Shown: in pieces, positions 47,984 to 59,461 of the stretch
Layout: each line of letters begins with the position of its first letter
How positions within the stretch are numbered: position 1 is the stretch's first letter
From: Massariosphaeria phaeospora
Lineage: Eukaryota; Ascomycota; Dothideomycetes; Pleosporales
NCBI GenBank assembly: GCA_011032825.1
Contig: JAADJZ010000015.1
Span: 930,001-994,000 of the forward strand
Reading direction: 5' to 3'
Length of the DNA stretch: 64,000 nucleotides
Translations under genes and position numbers: made by a program
The notes under the pieces: generated by a model
What the model was told of the DNA's origin: nothing
Database searches by the model: none
What the model saw: the letters and a program-made list of their open reading frames with translations, nothing else

Positions 47984-48709
47984 ACTTACCCTAGGTCCTA
48001 CTTCAGACGTCCCATCCATAGTGGCTTATACGGATAAGGCAGTCAAATTCTAATTGGCGAGAAATAGGATTAGAAGTTAAGATGTCGTTCTGGTGATACA
48101 TGCTAAGTAACTTTAATCCCTATACAACATTGTGAGACCACAGAGAAATAGCTACAGCTATTGCCATAACTGAGCCTAGACTCTATAGAGAACTCTTAGG
48201 TCTCGAGGGCGGGCGAAACGTCGAATGCTGGTTAAACCCATAGCGACAGTGCACGAAGGAGTCACTAGACGCAGCTCACGGCTATTAATACTTGAGCAAA
48301 AGTCGTATCTCTATATTCTTAATTAACAACACGAGCCTCTCCATCTCCCAATAATCTCTTGACTCCGCCAGACCAAACTATCCCGAAACACTAACATGAT
48401 CTAGACCTCGCCCTATCAGCAACTCACAACAAGAAACACGCAAATCTATTTATTATATTCGCAACAGATACTTCAAAGACCCTTCAACGTCATTACAACA
48501 CTATTACACCCTACCGCTTCTAGGAAATTACCTCCGCTTTCACGGAAACGAAGAACTTACTAGTAGTGTCCGACGTGTATACGCAAGAGCCCACTACGAT
48601 CAAGCAAGCAAAATAGGGTAAAGGCGCTCTTCCGGACAGCTATCCATATCACCATTATGGACGATAACCAAACCATTACTTTTTCATACGTAATACTAAC
48701 TCAACCCCT
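47984..48709. other. AT-rich gene-free stretch
   Basis: This is the shared 3' flank of two convergent genes. A 70-odd-codon plus-strand frame at about 48400-48620 reads protein-like (LPLLGNYLRFHGNEELTSS) but has no ATG or recognisable domain. It may be a worn remnant. Confidence 0.4.
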
Positions 48710-50234
48710 TCACATATCTTTATCCTCGTCCCTCCCCGGCCACAGAATCCTCCTCTTAACCACCGCCCTCACACAAGCCCCAGCAGTAAACAACCACACA
48801 ACCACCAACCCCACCGTCATGCCACTCCCCACCCACAGCACCCCCTGACTCCCCAACTCGCGCCCAATCTCCACCGTCGCAACCGCAAACCCCACATTCG
48901 GAAACACAAATGCCCACCAACTCAGCGTAAACCCCATCTCGGGGATCCCCGCCACACACGCCAGCACCGCAACCGCAAACAGCCAAAACGAAAACAACCA
49001 CAGAAACACGCCCACGAAGAGCGCGAGCGTCTGCAGCGTCTCTGCGGCGCCGGGGTGCGCGGCGAAGTACGCGTGCTCGGGCGGTATGGCGCGGGCTTGT
49101 CCGATCAGGGCGACGATTGTGTATGCGGCTGTGCCGACGGGGATGAACATGCCAGGACGCACGTCTGGGGGTGGGAGGCCTGACTCCATGAGCCGGGCAA
49201 CGTACATGCCGATCCAGATGCAGGAGAGCAGCCACCCGAAGCCCTGGAACGCGCACCCGGAAACGATGACAGGCAGTCGATGCTCTGGCGGCTGCGAGCC
49301 CGCGATGATGGACGCCACGGTACCCGTCAGCATGGCCGAGTAGCCGGGCAGAAACCACGCTGGATTCATAGGCACCGGCTTCGCAGGCGCGCGGCGCATG
49401 AACAGCCAGTACTGCTGGATGGCGTTGAGCAGCGATATGGTGGCGTAGATCCAGTACGAGATGCGCAGTGCGGGGATGAGCCAGGGGCGCGTGGGACTCA
49501 CGCCGTATAGCTGGGTGCCGCAGAGAATGACGGCGATGCTGAGCCAGAAGGAGCCGAAGAAGAAGCTTTCGGTGGGGTGGTGGAAGGAGTGTTTGAAGCG
49601 GTGGGGGAAGAGAAGGAGGCGGGTTGTCATGAGGGCGCAGAGGAGGAGGAAGAGGGTGGTGTTGAGGATGAAAATTGTGAGGCCGATTGTGTCGAGGCCT
49701 AGTGAGCAGTTAGTTAGTGTTGGTATTTGTGTGGTTCAACTGCAGTAAGCAAGAAAGAGAGTAGTGTTTCCTGCGTTCAGAGCAAGTAGAATGTACCACG
49801 GCGTACACTTACAGTATTCGCTGAACGCTAGAAGATACAACCGTCTTCACTTTCTAGAGTTGCTTCTTTCTGTCCATCCCGGCGACTAGATGGCAGATAT
49901 ATCTTACTAGCGTCCAGCAAACAATGTAGAGTTCATACGGTAGACCGACTTTGATAACAAACATCCATCCATTAGACATGTCAAGTAAAAACACACCAAC
50001 ATAAACAACCAACGTACCTCGAAACCGATGCGGCGTCTCCGCCAGCGCCACCGCCAACCCACCCGTACTCATCGTAGCAGTAAACCACGCCCACGTAAAG
50101 TGCTCGAGCCGGCCTCGCAAGCTGACAACCACACCAGCGCTCCTTCCGGCCTCATTTTCATTTCTATCTCTCTCATCCGTTCTTGGCGCGCTGTCCTTTT
50201 CAGAGTAGCCGTTGATGCGATTCGCAAGTGGCAT
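48710..50234 (-). CDS. TDT-family (Mae1/Ssu1-type) transporter for dicarboxylate, malate or sulfite
   Basis: Exons on the minus strand are 50234-50018 and 49698-48710, encoding 401 residues. The 319-bp intron (GTACGT to CACTAG, with CTAAC) joins ALAETPHRFR to GLDTIGLTIFILNTTLFLLC. The protein is almost entirely hydrophobic, with about ten membrane spans. The family signature at the start of TM1 (FTWAWFTATMSTGGLAVALA) is present, as is WFLPGYSAMLTGTVASIIAG. Members export or import C4-dicarboxylates (S. pombe Mae1) or export sulfite (Ssu1). The WFLP...P segment and overall shape look closer to Mae1, but the substrate is not decidable. The long intron contains no extra coding segment that I can support. 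Confidence 0.82.
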
Positions 50235-50759
50235 TTAGCTGTTGTAACCACGTTCTGTGGGACTTGGGCCGCGCGCGTGCACCGCGAGGGAAAAGACTCA
50301 GCTATCTAGGCAAGAGACCGAGCAGGGGAGAAATGGAAACGTAGGTAGCGCTTGTAACTGAGCCGTGCGCGGTGCGCGGGGCCTCTGCGGTCTTTCCGCC
50401 GAGGAGGGAAATTTTGCGTCGCGCTGGGATGGCGCTTTGATGGTCACGTAGATGATGTGGGTAGTATATAGAGTGCGGTTGTAGTGGTTTGTGATGTAGA
50501 TGGAGAAATCGATGCATTGTAATGCATCGCTCATGTGGAGGTCGAAGGCTGGGTGGGTATATTGTGAAGGTTATTTCCGGACTTTAAGCTAGCGTTGAAA
50601 TCAAGCGCGGAAACCGTTCCGATCGGATGTTGTAGGTAGAACACCTAGAATGCAACAATTATCCTATAATTCACCCCAAACGACAAACTCCTCGAAACCC
50701 TATCTTTCCATTGTTAACCACTCTCTCTTCGCGATGAATCGCGCCACTCAGCTCTACAC
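50235..50759. other. Gene-free stretch
   Basis: This is the promoter of the TDT transporter gene and the 3' flank of the aquaglyceroporin gene. Nothing else recognisable. Confidence 0.5.
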
Positions 50760-52652
50760 TTATACTATGTGATGAAGTTTGTCCTTCACAACGTCTTTCT
50801 GCCTAATGGCCTTCCACTTGATATCGCCAGGCTGCGGCCACTTGAAATTGACCGGGCTCTCACCCCCAACGAAGATCAGCGTGTCATAGACCAAGGCACC
50901 GAAGATACTGCCAGCGAGCGACGAAGCCCAAGGCCCAATCACCCACCAGCCAGTAGTAAACGTCTCGTTTCCATAGCCAACACAGTACGCAACAAGGCGA
51001 GGGCCGAAGTCGCGCGATGGCCCTATCGAGAGGCCTGTGTTGAAGCCCATGGTTATCGTGATGGCGTACATGGTGAGTCCTAGGATCAAGGCGCTCATGC
51101 CTGTAGGACGAGGTTAGTGGGAAGGTCCTTCAAGGCATAGGTATCTTGGAGATCCACATACCTAGGCCGGGAGGCACGTTCTGATCGTCTCCAACTGCGA
51201 ACGTGACACACATCAAGAGCGCCGAGGCGAAGAAGTCGTTGAATATCGCTGTCCTCATAGACACCCAGGTCTGAGGAAGCGAGTAGAACGCCTTGCCTGT
51301 CACATCCGGTGTGAGGCCTGGATCGATCTGGAGTATTGCCTCTCGGTAGATGAGCCAGGCAAGAGCTCCAGCACACAACCCCGCTAGGAACTGAGCAATG
51401 ATGTATATGACGCAAAGACGCCAGGGGAACCCTCTGAAGAGGGAGAAGGACACTGAAGTCCATGGGTTCAGATGTGCGCCCGATACCCCTCCCCCGATGT
51501 AGATGCCTACCATGACAGCGATGCCCCAGCTCCAGGCTTGGGCCTCGTAGCTGCCTTGTTGCTGCTGGGAAGTTGTCACCGAAAGGTTACCCGCGAGTCC
51601 AAGGAACAACATGACTGTGTTCTATGCGGTTATTAGGGCGGCACTTTTTGGGGGCGTTGTTCAGTACTTACTGCGAGCCACTCTGCTGGGGCTTGAGGAC
51701 ACACTGCGCGCAGTGTTCCTATGTAATTCCTATACAGATTGTAATCCTGCTTGCTTTTGTCGTCCCGGCTGGAATCATCGTCGTTCTGGTCGGATTCGCT
51801 ATCCTCGAATTTCTTTTTCCCGGATGAGGCGCTGGAGTGTGTTTCTTCTAGGGGTGGTAGGGAATCTCGTTTGGACGATTTCTTCTGGGACGCTATCGAA
51901 TGCGAACTCTGTAGGTCATACCTATCGCTTCTCCTGTCGTCTATCTCTCGTTCATCTAACACCTTGTCTGCCTCCCCGGATCTTACTCTCTGTAGAGAAG
52001 CCCTCCGATCATCGGTTTTCGTCTCAATCTGAGAAAGTGGATCCTCTAGTGAGATTTGAGAAGTCCAGCGATCTTGGCGGGTATGGTCCCTGTTATGTGG
52101 TTAAAGAAGGCAACTGTTGGGAGTGCTAGCGAGCATACGTTCAATTCTGCTGGTTCCAGAATGTCCGTCTTGCCGCGCTACAGGATCTGTCACTGACCTA
52201 TTCACATCACTTTTCTCTTCACTGCCTTGGTATCCCTCGTATTCTTCATGTTTAGAGCCACCCAAGTTTTGCTTCCCCCACCGCGTGCCAGCACGCACCG
52301 TGCGTGGTAAAGGCTTACCTAGACCAAACACCGGTTGGTCGGGTTGCTGGCCGTACCATGGATTTAGTGTGAAGTACTCGTCCTGCACACCAATAGTCTG
52401 CTGTTGCTGCATCTCTGTTCTTGATTGCTGAGGTTGTTGTTGATCTTCAGTCTGATCCCCGCTGTCCTGACCTGTTTGCTTCCGAGGACTTCGCGTGCGA
52501 GTTGGACGCATGCGAGTAGGGTGCGGCATCTGGCTATCATTCTGGGCTGACCGGGTGGTCGTATACCTCTCAAGGGTTGAAGCTGATGTTAATCCCTGTT
52601 GGTGGGTCGTTTGGGAAGAGGTCCTTTGAACCGGTAAGCCTTGGGGTCGCAT
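50760..52652 (-). CDS. Aquaglyceroporin-like MIP channel with long N-terminus and altered NPA boxes
   Basis: Exons on the minus strand are 52652-52198, 52089-51672, 51621-51162 and 51100-50760, encoding 557 residues. Introns of 108, 50 and 61 bp have canonical ends and matching phases; intron 1 is the least certain. The first 285 residues are hydrophilic, rich in Gln/Ser/Arg/Asp, as in Fps1-type fungal glycerol channels. The MIP fold follows: EWLANTVMLFLGLAGN (helix 1), SGAHLNPWTSVSFSLFRGFP (first pore loop), RLCVIYIIAQFLAGLCAGAL, then GFNTGLSIGPSRDFGPRL (second pore loop) and GWWVIGPWASSLAGSIFGAL. The loops read NPW and GPS rather than NPA and NPA, while the Asp and Arg of RDFGPRL, typical of glycerol-conducting members, are kept. 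Substrate selectivity may be altered or the channel may be inactive. Confidence 0.82.
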
Positions 52653-53620
52653 ATCGTATGGTGGGCTTCAGGCTGATTTTCCTGTTGAACCACTATGAAC
52701 TTAGATCCTAGGAAGATAGTAAGAAAAAAAGGTCAAGGGTTGAAGTTAATCGGAGTACACGAAGTGCGAAGACTAAATGTAAAATTTCCACTATTATCGA
52801 CCCGGGCCCTGGAAAAGATTTGTGGGTGGGACCCGATTACCGATTACCGTGCAGCGAAACGTCATAATGAGGAATATTTGACGGGCCTGAACCTTCCAGT
52901 CATTAATTTGGGTGCGTTGAGATTCATGTGAAATCCGAAGTGCCTATTGGAGACCCCATTTTGTCAGTTTGCACCAGAATCTTGTTCTAATGCAAAGATT
53001 TTGACGTCTTTGTAATTATGTCAGCTTCTTGATCATGATTGAATATGTAGGTAACATTGCAGCTTGAACTCGTAGTTACTGGAACTGAATACCGAGTTTG
53101 TGTTGGAATGCTACTTGCGGTGGTTAATACTTTGCGTCCCTGTTGTGCAAATGTCCACGGCATATTCGGCAACGGTAATGTCGTTTTGCCACCAACGAGC
53201 ACCACACAGATACATGAAATAGATTGCGAAGCTGCCGTTGGCTCTCCATTGAATAGCTGCATGTCCCACTATCAAGTGAGATCGTGACTCGTGTGCTGTT
53301 CTTTGTTAGCGCACACTAGCGGATAGGGAGGGATCACGACTCTGAAACCTGCGGATGGAGCCGATTTCAATAGGTACCACGAGCACTAGTTTGGACGCTA
53401 TGATATTGCATGGTATGGTATCTACTTGCCAACACTGTGCAAACATTATTATGACCCGGTTCCGAGATCTAGGTACTATCAAGGCTTCAAAGCCTGTCTC
53501 GTGGTCGATGGTGGTTGAGCAGAAATGAGACCATGAGGCCGCACATGCCAGTGTTTGGCTTCAGCTGGGGATTACCGAGTTTCAAGTTGCCCGAAAGTCG
53601 CAGTATTTTACAATTCATCC
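52653..53620. other. Gene-free stretch
   Basis: This is the aquaglyceroporin promoter and the 3' flank of the vps26 gene. The frames at 52695-52931 and 53057-53287 show no domain. Nothing else recognisable. Confidence 0.5.
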
Positions 53621-54753
53621 TCACGACGCTGCGATCAGTTTGTTTTGTTCTTGTGCCAACGTCAATCCCTCGGGTGCTTGCCGGAAAAGCACTATCTCAG
53701 ACTGTTTAAAGTATCGCCGCGCATCTGTCCAGTTATTAGCGGGGCGAAGCTTGACGAGACGGGGCGCTCCCAAATGGGCATCTGTTAAATGTTGGGGCAA
53801 ATCCTAGTTACATACCTTCGTCAATAAGTACCAGACTAAGGTAATACCTAGTGGAGTACTTCTTGTTGACTTCTCGGAACGTCGGAGTCAGATCAAAACC
53901 CCCGAGGAAGAGCCTGATCGGAATCGTCTCTCCTAGAATATGCTTAGTTTGAATGACGTGAAGAAGCTTCAGTATTCTTACCCCGCGAAGGAGAGCCGTC
54001 CATAATCTCGAACCGTACCAACGTCTCGCTCTCATTGTACTGGTTCGGGGCGGCGCCTGTTGTTTCCCGACGGATGATGGAAAGCTCCATGTGTTTGATC
54101 TTTAACCGCACAAGCAGGAAGTATATTCTCCCTACAATGACATCCTTGAGGTGGTACTTGGACTTGGAATACTCGAATTCGATGTGGAGACAGTCCTCGA
54201 TGCCGACATCCATCTTGATGGAACTGTTGGTCTCCGGCGGTATCCGGTACGAGTATACCCAGAGATCCTTTTCCCTCACTACGTCGGCCATGCGCCGGGA
54301 CACGGTGACGCGCACGAAGTAGCGCAGCTTGACGTTGATGCCATTGTATGATTCGTACTGCTTCTCGACGTTCTTGAAATTGAACTCGAAGGTCTGCGGG
54401 TGTTGAAGGTCGCCGGGGGCAGCCAGCTCCTGGCCTAGGGAGAGGAATTCATGGTGGTTGCCTCGGTCGAAAAACATCTCTGCCACGGTCGCTGTCAGCA
54501 ATTGACGCCTAAGCTATACACAGGCGCACCCACCAATTGTGCCAATGAACTGCACCTTGATACCCGTGTGCTCCAACCGCTTGCCATCTTTGGGCCTGAC
54601 CGTGACCTGGCCCTTGACCGACTCGCCATCGAGATATATGGGGACCTTCTCTTTGCGGTTCTTGTCGAGCTTGACGTCGATGTTGGAGCGGTCGTCGAGG
54701 TCCTCGAGCACGATGTCGATGTCGACGGGCGTGGAGAAAAAGTAGGACGACAT
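53621..54753 (-). CDS. vps26: Retromer subunit Vps26
   Basis: Vps26 with Vps35 and Vps29 forms the retromer cargo-selective complex for endosome-to-Golgi retrieval. Exons on the minus strand are 54753-54534, 54479-53982, 53932-53816 and 53724-53621, encoding 312 residues, the usual length. Introns are 54, 49 and 91 bp. Splicing gives the conserved joins QFIGT-IEMFFDRGNHHEF, SPSRG-ETIPIRLFLGG and LSLVLIDE-DARRYFKQSEIV; an earlier acceptor for intron 3 would insert about 19 unconserved residues. The two arrestin-like sandwiches are clear: FFSTPVDIDIVLEDLDDR at the start, then VRVTVSRRMADVV, DLWVYSYRIPPETN, GIEDCLHIEFEYSKSKYHLK, GRIYFLLVRLKIKHMELSII and RRETTG. The last residues (LAQEQNKLIAAS) are variable. 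Confidence 0.95.
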
Positions 54754-56153
54754 GGCGGGGATCGGCTACTCTGGCGCAGCGACGAGATGCGTGAGCTGCT
54801 GGCTTGTCGGGCGCGGGCTCGGGCGAAGATGCGGCTGCGGGCTGCGTCCTGCGTCCTGGTGCTCGCAGCTCGCGGCCAGAACAGGCAAGCGCAGCTGGCT
54901 TAGTCATCCGATCGCTCGGCCAGGCCCCTTCTCAGCCGCATGCCAGCCCCGCCAGCCTTATGACGGCCGTAGTCTGCAACCACTCTAGACGGCTGCGACG
55001 GCGAATTCGGGCGCCTCCGCTAGATACTGGTTTGCCACCTTCAACTTGCACACCGTTGCTCCTACAATCGCCAGCCGTCGACCACCGTGTGCGTGTCCTC
55101 GCTTCCGCTGAGCCACGACAACCACCGCGCCCTCCCCCGCAGTCACAAGACCGCACTGCAGCGAGGCTATCACGACGGAGATGCGCTCACCAACCACGCG
55201 AAAGCGTCCTTGATGCAGGCCTGACGCAGCTGGCAGGCGGTGAGCATGATGCACCCGACCGTAGTGTAGCGTCGGCGCGCTTTCTCCCATCACGACTCAC
55301 GACGTCTGGCGGGCGAACCGGCGAGCATTGCCGTCCATGTCCGAAGGCGTTTTCTTCGCCTTGGGGACGCGCCCGCATGCCCCCACGCGCCATTATCAAC
55401 TTCTTCGCCACGGTGCTGACCTGCAGTCTCAACAGGCTCGTTGGGGCCAGGCCAGATGCTCAACACGGAGGCATTGAGCTGCCAACACGGGCTGCAGGAC
55501 GAGAACGCGGCGCGACGGGCAATTTCTCCCGACGGGCTGCTGCGCTGGCTCCCCTATGCAGTCAGGGTGCAGCAGTACCTGACGGCAACTGGGATCGAAG
55601 TGCGGGGAGCCCATCGTGCGACTTCGCCTGGTCCGCTTCTTCGCATCCCCACGCAACTATGGACCGGCCCTCCTGCTCAAGCCTCAAACCGCCGGCACCG
55701 AATTCCCTCCGTACGTCCTCTTCAGCTAAAATCGGCGTCAGTTCTTCCGCTAGACCAAGACTTCCTGAGTTGCGCACCCATGTTGCCGCGATACACGCAG
55801 ATATCCAGGTCGGGCTTTGCGGTGACATCAATCCTAGCTATCTTTGAACGACGCACCAAACTACGTCCCACCCTTGTCGTCATGCACTCCGGCAACTGGG
55901 CGGGACGAAAAGTCCCACTACTTGCATGCGCCCACATCTTAACAGGAGCACAGTCCCAGTTGCATATCCAAACTGCCGTTATTGCTTACTTTCAGCGCTC
56001 GTAGACTTAGTTGCACCGGTTGCCCGACACTATATAATTCCCGGCACAGCCCTACCTGAACCCTTTGTCTTTTGGTACACGAGTCGCCCAGCACTTCTTA
56101 TGACCCTGGCTCTTGGCCGCCAGCACCTCTGTTGTTGTCAACTTCAAAACAAC
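54754..56153. other. GC-rich divergent intergenic region
   Basis: It lies between the divergent vps26 and gluconokinase genes. A 347-codon plus-strand frame (54804-55847) spans much of it but is Arg/Ser/Pro/Ala-rich, lacks domains and coexists with long frames on the other strand. I regard it as a composition effect. Confidence 0.5.
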
Positions 56154-56899
56154 ATGTTGCAAACGTTCGACCCAACGCACCCAAAGCCTCTACATTATGC
56201 GTCAGCCCCTACACCTCCAGTTTCCTCGCCCGGCTCACCCTCTAATACTGCATCCAACGCTACGAAAGCTGCTCCCGCCATGTGCGTCAAAAGTCACCAC
56301 CATATCTTGATCGTTACAGGTCCAGCAGGGTGTGGAAAGAGCACTGTTGCCAAGTTCCTCTCTGCCCGCTACGGCTTTGAATATGTTGAAGGCGATGATG
56401 TAAGTCTGACACAAGATGATTTTAGCCGGGTCTGACTCTTGTAAAGTTCCATCCGCCGACGAATATTGAGAAAATGGCGAACAACATCCCTCTAGACGAT
56501 GCAGATCGTTGGGACTGGTTGATCCTGCTTCGAGACCAGGCGCTGGCCGCTTTGACGAACGGAGCCAAGGGCGTCGTCGTTACTTGCAGCGCTCTCAAGA
56601 AGAAGTACCGAGACGTGATTCGCACCGCGCGCCTTTACGACGAAGATCCGAATGCCAACGTCCACTTTGTCTACCTCCGAGCGAGCAAAGAAACCCTCCT
56701 CGCCCGAGTTGGTGCTAGACAAGGCCACTACATGAAGGATGCAATGGTCATCAGCCAACTCGCTGCACTTGAAGAACCGGACGACGCCGAGATAAAGAGG
56801 CTGAAGGATGTAGAGATTATTGATGTGACAGGGGGTCAATCGGAAGTGGAGAAGTTGACGGCTGCCGCCATAGACAGCATCCTAATGACCGAATCATGA
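56154..56899 (+). CDS. Gluconokinase
   Basis: Gluconokinase phosphorylates D-gluconate to 6-phosphogluconate, feeding the pentose phosphate pathway. Exons are 56154-56399 and 56447-56899, encoding 232 residues. The 47-bp intron (GTAAGT to TAAAG) joins YVEGDD to FHPPTNIEKMANNIPLDDAD, reproducing the family's conserved GDD-FHP junction. The P-loop is VTGPAGCGKSTVAKFL; other conserved parts are RWDWLILL, VVTCSALKKKYRDVIR (the family's lid region), VHFVYLRASKETLLARV, and GHYMKDAMVISQLAALEEP. About 50 residues precede the core and are Ser/Pro/Thr-rich. The start is uncertain: ATG 56154 has an A-rich context; ATG 56100 and ATG 56280 are alternatives in the same frame. Confidence 0.92.
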
Positions 56900-57582
56900 C
56901 AACTATAAGCGGATACTGCTGGCCTGCCACTCTCTTCATTCCTCATTCTTCTTCAACGGTCACTCTTGAATATTTGTAGCGTTTACCATCGCGGCGTCTT
57001 TCGGATCAGCTGGGACGGATACAACGTTGAAAATGGCGCAACTAATATAATATACCTTGCGAGTGGGTATTGGATCCGATATTTGTTGAGGGTCCGACAT
57101 ACAATGCTAAACTAAACTTTGTAAGCGTTCGCGGAGACAGAGTTCTCCAGATACCGCAGCACAAACCGAACACCCTTTGGTGTTATCTATGGCGTCTAGC
57201 CTGGTGAGACAAGCCGCCTAAACCTCGGGATGTGTTACCTGGACAATGTGACGTGCGGGCATCCGTCACTTGGGGTAGCCGTATCGCATCCGCTCCCAAT
57301 AACACTTCTCTTCCAGCTGATACTTCCAGGAACGTTGAAACAAACAATGTTCTAATAGTCGTGGTACAGAGCATTGTTGTAGTTGTACCACCGCAGTGGC
57401 AGGTGTGCTTTCATAAGCTTTCATCACTATACCACTTCTGTACTAGCTCCATCGTTTGTCTCCGTTCAGCAATCGCGGCGGCTGTCATCGGCTTTGCTTG
57501 CACACCCATTCCTACACACCTCGGAGCTTCTGAGTCTTAAGGGTCGGATCATGTCGCTTTTTCTTGCCAAACCAAGACAACC
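56900..57582. other. Gene-free stretch
   Basis: This is the 3' flank of the gluconokinase gene and the promoter of the E2 gene downstream. I see no coding frame, repeat or RNA gene. Confidence 0.5.
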
Positions 57583-59242
57583 ATGAATAGCGTCGCATGT
57601 AGAGAAGCTAGCAGGCTTTTCTGCCGTTCGGCAACGTCCAACAAAGGTCCAATCGCAGCGTGCCGTCCCTTCAAAAGCCACTCAATACCGAGACAACAAC
57701 CAGGGCGATCATTCCACGCGAGCCCGAACTTCAAGGTCATCAAGCCGTATCTGCTGGCGGATATTGGAGAGGGTGAGTGCTACAGACCAGACCTAAAGAA
57801 TGAGGCTAATGCTGAGTAGGGATTACCGAATGTCAAGTCATCCAGTGGTTCGTAAAGCCAGGCGCCCGTGTCGAGCAATTTGATCCAATATGCGAGGTAC
57901 AATCAGACAAAGCGTCCGTAGAGGTATGTATAGGATAAATCCTCAAAAAGGGTTATGCTGAGCGTGCTAGATCACCTCGCGATTCGACGGCGTAATTAAG
58001 AAACTGTACTATGAGGCAGACGATATGGCTAAGGTCGGGAAGGTGAGTCTGGTCAGAGTTATCTACTGGATTATTATACTGACTGTTAAGCCATTGGTAG
58101 ACATCGACATCCAAAGCGAGATCTCCGCAGACGACGAAGCCGTGCTTGATGGTGGATCGGAGGAGAGTAAGAGGGAGGTACCGGAACAACCCGAGCGGGA
58201 AGAACAAGTGATTGAGCTCGGTAGAAATGATACCAAGGCAGCTGTTGAGGATCTAGACTTGTCACAGTCTACACTATCGACAGGTACCGAACCGTCGCTA
58301 CCACCGGAACCAACAAAGCAACCTGGGACGCACACGTCTTTTGCTACACCTGCGGTTCGACACATGTTGAAGCAGTTAAAATTTACAATTGAAGATGTGG
58401 AAGGCACGGGAAAAGATGGTCGAGTGCTCAAGGAAGATGTGCTTCGACACGTTGAGATGTCTAAGACGAGCACAGCGGCAACTGCAGCACCGACAGCACC
58501 TCTTTCTTCTCCTGCAACAACACAACAAATTGAGGACCATATCCAGCCACTTACACCAGTCCAAATGGGCATGTATAAGCAAATGACGCGTTCGCTCTCC
58601 ATACCGCACTTTCTCTATACCGACAACGTCGACTTCTCCGCCCTAAATGTTCTACGGAAAAAATTCAACTTAGACAAGGAGAAATCAGGACGTATCACGC
58701 CACTTGCATTCATCGTGAAAGCGGTGTCATTGGCACTATCCCAACATCCTCTACTAAATGCTCACTTGGATAATACTACAAACCCAGACAAGCCGCGCAT
58801 GCTAGTAAAAGCACAACACGATATCGGCATTGCGATCGACTCTCCTTCCGGCCTCCTCGTCCCTGTTGTCCGCAACGTACAATCGCGCTCCATTGCAAAC
58901 ATCGCTCTAGAAATCACACGTTTGAGTGACCTTGCTCGGGCGGGAAAGCTCACCTCAGCCGACATGAGTGGTGCCACATTCACCCTGAGCAACATTGGCA
59001 GTATAGGAGGCGGAGCTGTCGCACCGGTGATTGTGAGTCCACAAGTAGCGATATTGGGAATCGGGAAAGCTAGAGAAGTACCCGCATTCGGCGAGAACGG
59101 AGAGCTGGTGAGGAAAGAGGAGTGTGTGTTTAGTTGGAGCGCCGATCACAGGGTTATTGACGGGGCTATGGCGGCGAGGTGTGCGGAAACTGTTAGGAGG
59201 TACTTGGAGAATGTGGAGAGTATGTTAGTTAAGCTCCACTGA
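57583..59242 (+). CDS. Lipoamide acyltransferase E2 of the mitochondrial branched-chain 2-oxoacid dehydrogenase complex
   Basis: E2 transfers branched-chain acyl groups from its lipoyl arm to CoA during Leu/Ile/Val catabolism. Exons are 57583-57772, 57820-57923, 57971-58042 and 58091-59242, encoding 505 residues, with introns of 47, 47 and 48 bp. The N-terminus is an Arg/Ser-rich mitochondrial presequence with [10 protein letters not shown] as the likely cleavage region. The lipoyl domain has the modified Lys in QSDKASVE (about residue 94) and continues [20 protein letters not shown]. The subunit-binding domain is at about 208-245 ([29 protein letters not shown]). The catalytic domain has [19 protein letters not shown] and the acyltransferase motif [11 protein letters not shown] (His about 475). 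The IPHF and DNVD features fit branched-chain E2 better than pyruvate or oxoglutarate E2. Confidence 0.93.
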
Positions 59243-59461
59243 TGGTGAGTAGCTGAAAGAACGAAAATATAAATCTCAAAGAAGATTAGAGTTCCTATTG
59301 CGGATGTATTCCGAGGCCACAGCAAGCATGCAGGGCCAATGTTCCGTAGGGCTGAGCCGACGTACCCCACCATCCCACATCAGAGCTCCAAGTGGATCTT
59401 TAACCACCATTTTCAACCACACCTCCGTTCCTATTCACAACTACAACCACAACCCATCATA

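Noticed and set aside
48400..48620. Protein-like plus-strand frame of about 74 codons in AT-rich DNA
   Set aside because: It has no ATG, no homologous family I can name, and a length within chance expectation. It is mentioned only in the intergenic entry.
53725..53780. Extra 19-codon segment at the last Vps26 junction using an earlier acceptor
   Set aside because: It would insert unconserved residues into LVLIDE-DARRYFKQ. The later acceptor with a CTAATAAC branch site gives the conserved join.
54804..55847. 347-codon plus-strand open frame
   Set aside because: Its composition is Arg/Pro/Ser/Ala-heavy with no domain, it overlaps other long frames on the opposite strand in a GC-rich intergenic region, and no splice or start context supports it.
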